A program made the translations under genes and the position numbers. This document shows, one piece after another, positions 7,322-10,743 of a stretch of 10,743 nt of DNA. Each line of letters opens with the position of its first letter. Positions within the stretch are counted from its first letter, which is position 1. This DNA is from an uncultured Clostridium sp. (GTDB taxonomy: Bacteria > Bacillota > Clostridia > Lachnospirales > Lachnospiraceae): contig CALHQJ010000077.1 of the NCBI GenBank assembly GCA_938036545.1, forward strand, positions 1 through 10,743, written 5' to 3'. The notes below the pieces were generated by a model, which was not told the origin of the DNA, ran no database searches, and was given only the letters and a program-made list of their open reading frames with translations.

Positions 7322-9406
7322 ATGGCAGCAAAGAATCTGGTAATTGTGGAGTCTCCTGCAAAAGTAAAGACAATTAAGAAATTCCTTGGTTCAACCTATG
7401 AGGTAGATGCTTCAAACGGTCATGTAAGGGATTTGCCTAAAAGCCAAATGGGGATTGATGTAGACAACGATTTTGAGTTAAAGTACATTACAATAAGAGG
7501 AAAAGGGGATATTTTATCGAAGCTTCGAAAAGAAGCCAAGAAAGCAGATAAGATTTATCTGGCAACGGACCCTGATAGAGAGGGAGAAGCCATTTCCTGG
7601 CATCTTATGAAAGCATTAAAACTGGATGAGGCAGCAGATAAAAAAGTATACCGCATTAGTTTTAATGAAATTACAAAAAATGCGGTGAAAAATTCCATTA
7701 AGAATCCTAGAGAAATTGACATGAATCTGGTAGATGCACAGCAGGCCAGACGTGTTTTAGACCGATTGGTTGGATACAAGATTAGCCCATTGCTATGGGA
7801 AAAAGTAAAGAGAGGGTTAAGTGCAGGACGTGTTCAGTCTGTTGCGCTTCGTATGATTTGTGACCGCGAGGAAGAAATCAATGCGTTTATTCCAGAAGAA
7901 TATTGGAACCTGGATGCCTTATTTAAAGTACCAGGCAGTAAAAAGGCACTGGCAGCAAAGTTTTACGGCGACAGGAAAGGCCGTGTTGCCATTGGCAGCA
8001 AAGAAGAAATAGAACGGATTCAGAACTATCTGGAATGCCAGGAGTATGTTGTAGAAGAGGTAAAGACTGGCGAGAGAATAAAAAAGGCGCCGATTCCTTT
8101 TACAACCAGTACCCTTCAGCAGGAAGCGTCAAAGGTTTTGAATTTTTCTACACAGAAGACTATGCGTTTGGCCCAGCAGTTATATGAAGGCGTAGAAGTA
8201 AAGGGTCATGGAACCATAGGCTTAATTACGTATCTGCGTACAGATTCTACCCGTGTAGCTGAGGAAGCGGATTTAGCCGCCAGAGAATTTATTGGCGCTC
8301 AATATGGCAGTCAATATGTAGCTAAGACAGAACAAAATTCTAAAAAGAATGGGAAAATCATTCAGGACGCCCACGAGGCAATTCGTCCAACGGATATTTC
8401 GTTAACTCCTGTGATTATAAAGGAATCTCTTCAAAGAGATCTGTTCCGTCTGTATCAGTTAATTTGGAAACGCTTTGCAGCCAGCCGTATGGAAGCGGCA
8501 CGATATGAGACTACTACGGTAAAAATCGGAGCCGGCGATTATACATTTACGCTGACCGCTTCCAAACTGGTTTTTGATGGCTTTATGTCTGTTTATGTTC
8601 AGGAGGAAGAAAAGGAGGATAAGAATATTCTCCTTGGCAAACTGGAGACAGGCATGAAACTGGAGCTGGAAGAACTGCTTCCAAGCCAGCACTTTACACA
8701 GCCGCCGGCACATTATACCGAAGCGTCGCTGGTAAAGGCTCTGGAAGAGCAGGGAATTGGCCGCCCAAGCACCTACGCTCCTACAATTACGACTATATTA
8801 GCCAGAAGATATGTGGTAAAGGAAAGCAAAAATTTATATGTGACAGAACTGGGAGAGGTAGTCAACCGGATGATGAAGCAGTGCTTCCCAAGTATTGTAG
8901 ATACAACCTTTACGGCAAACTTAGAGTATTTGCTGGATAAGGTAGGCGATGGAACGGTTGACTGGAAGACAGTAGTCCGTAACTTTTATCCCGATCTGGA
9001 CGAGGCTGTAAAAAATGCCCAGATTGAACTGGAGTCTGTTACAATTGCAGATGAGGTGACAGATGAAATCTGCGAACTTTGCGGCCGCAATATGGTGATT
9101 AAATATGGACCTCATGGAAAGTTCCTGGCATGTCCAGGTTTCCCGGAATGCAAAAATACCAAACCTTATCTGGAAAAAATCGGCGTTCCATGCCCAAAGT
9201 GCGGCAAAGAAGTTGTCATTAAAAAGACGAAAAAGGGTCGTCGTTACTATGGCTGCGAGGCAAATCCGGAATGTGACTTTATGTCCTGGCAGAAACCATC
9301 TAAAGAAAAGTGCCCTCAGTGCGGCAGCTATATGGTAGAAAAAGGAAATCAGCTGCTTTGTTCTAGTGAAACTTGTGGATATCGTGAGAAAATTAAATCA
9401 AAATAG
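7322..9406 (+). CDS. topA: DNA topoisomerase I (type IA)
   Basis: The enzyme relaxes negatively supercoiled DNA by passing one strand through a transient break in the other. The Toprim domain opens at the N-terminus (LVIVESPAKVKTIKKFLG) and holds the metal-binding DPDREGE at residues 83-89. The catalytic tyrosine is Y304 in GLITYLRTDSTRV. GIGRPSTYAPTI is the conserved late-core motif. The C-terminus carries three four-cysteine zinc ribbons starting at C584 (CELC), C624 (CPKC) and C664 (CPQC). The length of 694 residues is normal for Firmicutes TopA. The ATG follows GAGGAG by six bases, and the gap to dprA is only nine bases. No clear terminator follows; an AT-rich hairpin at 9406-9435 lacks a T tract. 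Nothing looks unusual in the enzyme itself. Confidence 0.97.
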   Translation: MAAKNLVIVESPAKVKTIKKFLGSTYEVDASNGHVRDLPKSQMGIDVDNDFELKYITIRGKGDILSKLRKEAKKADKIYLATDPDREGEAISWHLMKALKLDEAADKKVYRISFNEITKNAVKNSIKNPREIDMNLVDAQQARRVLDRLVGYKISPLLWEKVKRGLSAGRVQSVALRMICDREEEINAFIPEEYWNLDALFKVPGSKKALAAKFYGDRKGRVAIGSKEEIERIQNYLECQEYVVEEVKTGERIKKAPIPFTTSTLQQEASKVLNFSTQKTMRLAQQLYEGVEVKGHGTIGLITYLRTDSTRVAEEADLAAREFIGAQYGSQYVAKTEQNSKKNGKIIQDAHEAIRPTDISLTPVIIKESLQRDLFRLYQLIWKRFAASRMEAARYETTTVKIGAGDYTFTLTASKLVFDGFMSVYVQEEEKEDKNILLGKLETGMKLELEELLPSQHFTQPPAHYTEASLVKALEEQGIGRPSTYAPTITTILARRYVVKESKNLYVTELGEVVNRMMKQCFPSIVDTTFTANLEYLLDKVGDGTVDWKTVVRNFYPDLDEAVKNAQIELESVTIADEVTDEICELCGRNMVIKYGPHGKFLACPGFPECKNTKPYLEKIGVPCPKCGKEVVIKKTKKGRRYYGCEANPECDFMSWQKPSKEKCPQCGSYMVEKGNQLLCSSETCGYREKIKSK

Positions 9407-9444
9407 AAGTATTTATTAAAAAATCAAAAAACTTCCAAAAACTA

Positions 9445-9473
9445 TTGTGAATGTTGAATAAACATGGTACAAT
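9445..9473 (+). promoter_or_regulatory. extended -10 promoter of codY
   Basis: The -35-like element is TTGTGA (9445-9450), with a 17-bp spacer and -10 TACAAT (9468-9473) directly preceded by TGG, an extended -10. Transcription should start near 9480, leaving a leader of about 50 bases before the codY start codon. The rest of the 126-bp gap from topA holds only AT-rich sequence. Confidence 0.65.
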
Positions 9474-9488
9474 TCAAGTAATATATAG

Positions 9489-9503
9489 CTTTTTCGGAAA
9501 ACC
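9489..9503 (+). promoter_or_regulatory. candidate CodY-binding box in the codY leader
   Basis: The 15 bases here match the known CodY consensus AATTTTCWGAAAATT at 10 positions, including the whole inverted-repeat core TTTTCGGAAAA except the central W. It lies about 10-25 bases after the predicted transcription start, where bound CodY could block transcription of its own gene. Half-matches of this kind also occur by chance in AT-rich DNA. Confidence 0.35.
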
Positions 9504-9532
9504 AATTCAACAGATCAAGGAGGTTTTGGAAA

Positions 9533-10324
9533 ATGAGTGTACAGTTGTTGGATAAAACCAGGAAAATTAATAAGTTGCTGCATAACAATAATTCACACAA
9601 GTTTGTCTTTAATGACATTTGCAAGGTTTTGAGCGAAATTTTGCTATCCAACATTCTGGTTATCAGCAAAAAAGGAAAGGTACTGGGAGTCAGTATCTGG
9701 CCTGGAGTCGACGAGATTGAAGAGTTGATTGTAGACCAGGTAGGCAACTATGTAGATAAATTGCTGAATGAAAGACTTCTGAGTGTGCTGTCTACCAAGG
9801 AGAATGTAAATCTTGCAACATTGGGATTTGCCGAGGAAAATGTAAAGAAGTACCAGGCTATCATTTCCCCTATTGATATTGCAGGAGAACGACTGGGAAC
9901 GCTGTTCATGTACAAATCAGATTCTCAGTATGATATTGATGATATCATTGTCAGTGAATACGGAACTACGGTAGTAGGTCTGGAAATGATGCGTTCCGTA
10001 AACGAAGAGAATGCAGAGGAAAGCAGGAAGGTTCAGATTGTAAAATCGGCAATCAGTACCCTGTCATTTTCGGAGTTAGAGGCCATTACCCACATTTTTG
10101 AAGAGCTGGACGGCAATGAGGGCATTTTGGTAGCCAGTAAGATTGCAGACAGGGTGGGAATTACCAGATCTGTGATTGTCAATGCCCTTCGCAAGTTTGA
10201 AAGTGCAGGAGTCATTGAGTCCCGTTCTTCTGGCATGAAAGGAACCTACATTAAGGTACTTAATGATGTGGTGTTTGACGAGCTGAAGGCGATCAAGGCA
10301 AATGCTGGAAAGGCCAAGCTGTGA
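9533..10324 (+). CDS. codY: GTP-sensing transcriptional pleiotropic repressor CodY
   Basis: CodY is a global regulator that represses nutrient-acquisition and amino acid biosynthesis genes when GTP and, in Bacillus subtilis, branched-chain amino acids are plentiful. The 263 residues fit the family. The N-terminal part (about 1-155) is the GAF-type sensor, ending in the conserved SEYGTTVVGLEMMR. The C-terminal winged helix-turn-helix is extremely conserved: SFSELEAITHIFEELDGNEG, then ASKIADRVGITRSVIVNAL from residue 201, then SGMKGTYIKVLND. The ATG at 9533 has AAGGAGG at 9517-9523. Unlike the DNA-binding half, the region equivalent to the B. subtilis isoleucine pocket is divergent (WPGVDEIEELI, and GFAEEN where B. 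subtilis has AFPVEN). The gene has its own promoter and is followed by a strong terminator, so it is probably monocistronic. Confidence 0.96.
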   Translation: MSVQLLDKTRKINKLLHNNNSHKFVFNDICKVLSEILLSNILVISKKGKVLGVSIWPGVDEIEELIVDQVGNYVDKLLNERLLSVLSTKENVNLATLGFAEENVKKYQAIISPIDIAGERLGTLFMYKSDSQYDIDDIIVSEYGTTVVGLEMMRSVNEENAEESRKVQIVKSAISTLSFSELEAITHIFEELDGNEGILVASKIADRVGITRSVIVNALRKFESAGVIESRSSGMKGTYIKVLNDVVFDELKAIKANAGKAKL

Positions 10325-10360
10325 ACAGAAACGTGTGAAAAAAAGAGTTATGAATAGCAG

Positions 10361-10420
10361 AACCGGCAGGAGTTTCGTTTTCTGGTTTTTAGAAAACGAA
10401 ACTTCTGCCGGTTGTTTTTT
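10361..10420 (+). terminator. intrinsic terminator after codY
   Basis: An inverted repeat pairs 10361-10383 with 10391-10413 through 23 base pairs, with one G-U pair and no bulge, around a 7-base loop (GGTTTTT). It is followed by GTTTTTT at 10414-10420. It begins 37 bases after the codY stop. The stem is longer than most intrinsic terminators. The far side lacks a matching upstream A tract in the right place, so it is mainly a + strand terminator. Confidence 0.93.
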
Positions 10421-10463
10421 GCAAAAAAGCCAATAAAAAACAGGAGAAACAGCAAAAAAATGC

Positions 10464-10492
10464 TTGCACCAATAGTTGACTTATGATATAGT
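10464..10492 (+). promoter_or_regulatory. rpsB promoter with upstream A tracts
   Basis: The -35 is TTGCAC (10464-10469), with a 17-bp spacer and -10 TATAGT (10487-10492) preceded by TGA, an extended -10. Runs of A at 10423-10428, 10435-10440, 10447-10449 and 10454-10460 lie just upstream, spaced about one helical turn apart. They may act as an UP-element or bend the DNA, as expected for a strong ribosomal protein promoter. The start of transcription should be near 10499. Confidence 0.7.
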
Positions 10493-10498
10493 TGAGAA

Positions 10499-10613
10499 GC
10501 TTACGAAAAAAACACGTCTGTGGATTCTGTGGGAAGGTGCCTGAGAACGGCCGTTTAGAACTGGCTAGGGTCTCCCTGGAAGCATGAGATGCAGGCGGAA
10601 GTAAAAACCAAAT
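10499..10613 (+). other. candidate structured 5' leader of rpsB mRNA
   Basis: About 125 bases separate the predicted start of transcription from the rpsB start codon, and they hold no gene. Possible helices are GGGA (10531-10534) with TCCC (10573-10576), GCC (10539-10541) with GGC (10563-10565), the self-complementary AACGGCCGTT (10547-10556), and a hairpin GCAT-GAG-ATGC (10582-10592). S2 is known to repress its own rpsB-tsf mRNA in E. coli, so an S2-binding leader is plausible, but I do not recognise a defined family and folded it only by eye. Confidence 0.4.
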
Positions 10614-10625
10614 GGAGGTAGAAAC

Positions 10626-10743
10626 ATGAGCGTAATTTCTATGAAACAGTTACTGGAAGCTGGTGTACACTTCGGTCACCAGACAAGAAGATGGAACCCT
10701 AAGATGGCTCCATACATCTATACCGAGAGAAACGGTATCTATA
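10626..10743 (+). CDS. rpsB: 30S ribosomal protein S2 (5' part; runs off the window)
   Basis: S2 is a component of the small ribosomal subunit, assembling late and close to S1 or its equivalent. Only the first 39 codons are present. The start MSVISMKQLLEAGVHFGHQ followed by TRRWNPKMAPYIYTER is the strongly conserved S2 N-terminus. The ATG at 10626 follows GGAGG (10614-10618) by seven bases. The gene usually heads an rpsB-tsf operon, but the downstream part cannot be seen here. It has its own promoter and leader and is separated from codY by a strong terminator. Confidence 0.97.
   Translation, partial: MSVISMKQLLEAGVHFGHQTRRWNPKMAPYIYTERNGIY

Noticed and set aside
9406..9435. GAAGT...ACTTC inverted repeat after topA as a terminator
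   Set aside because: The stem is short and AT-rich with a mismatch and a large loop, and no T tract follows on the + strand.
10476..10481. TTGACT as the -35 of rpsB
   Set aside because: It is closer to consensus than TTGCAC, but no -10-like sequence lies 16-18 bp downstream, while TTGCAC pairs with an extended TATAGT at exactly 17 bp.
10460..10486. Eight-codon frame ATG CTT GCA... before rpsB as a leader peptide
   Set aside because: It overlaps the promoter elements and lies upstream of the predicted start of transcription.
10547..10556. AACGGCCGTT palindrome as a protein-binding operator
   Set aside because: It lies within the transcribed leader and is more simply explained as part of an RNA hairpin; one short palindrome is weak evidence for an operator.

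Overview
The window looks like chromosomal DNA of a low-to-mid GC, Gram-positive anaerobe of the class Clostridia, most likely family Lachnospiraceae. The gene order yifB-dprA-topA-codY followed by rpsB, a surface protein built from InlB-type and choline/cell-wall-binding-type repeats, AGGAGG ribosome binding sites and LexA boxes of the Bacillus/Clostridium type (GAAC-N4-GTTC) all fit. Every gene is on the + strand. The genus assignment is inference.

Region by region. (1) Positions 1-2286 hold a large modular extracellular protein whose 5' end is missing or frameshifted: Cys-rich CxxC segments, two InlB/Flg_new-type repeats, an Asp/Gly-rich tandem repeat region, a Gly/Ser linker and C-terminal wall-binding repeats. 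(2) Positions 2287-2388 are a compact control region: a good extended -10 promoter flanked by two GAAC-N4-GTTC LexA operators. (3) Positions 2389-4683 encode a radical SAM protein with a helix-hairpin-helix, and its obligate partner. These match the uncharacterised DNA modification/repair pair known as TIGR03916/TIGR03915. (4) Positions 4644-9406 carry yifB (ComM-like AAA+ ATPase), dprA and topA, packed with overlaps or very short gaps. (5) Positions 9407-10324 carry codY with its own promoter, closed by a long hairpin terminator at 10361-10420. (6) Positions 10421-10743 hold an A-tract-rich promoter, a probably structured leader and the start of rpsB.

How they may work together: I see no terminator between 2389 and 9406, so the SOS-type promoter could drive a five-gene transcript joining an uncharacterised DNA repair pair to recombination (YifB, DprA) and topology (TopA) functions. 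Internal promoters cannot be excluded by eye. codY (global nutrient regulator) and rpsB (ribosomal protein S2) look like separate transcription units.

The most interesting item is the twin-LexA-box promoter in front of the radical SAM/TIGR03915 pair. It gives direct sequence support for a DNA damage role for a family with no established biochemical function. Secondary points are a probable CTG start for dprA, a CodY whose ligand pocket differs from the Bacillus subtilis one, and a frame break at the start of the surface protein.
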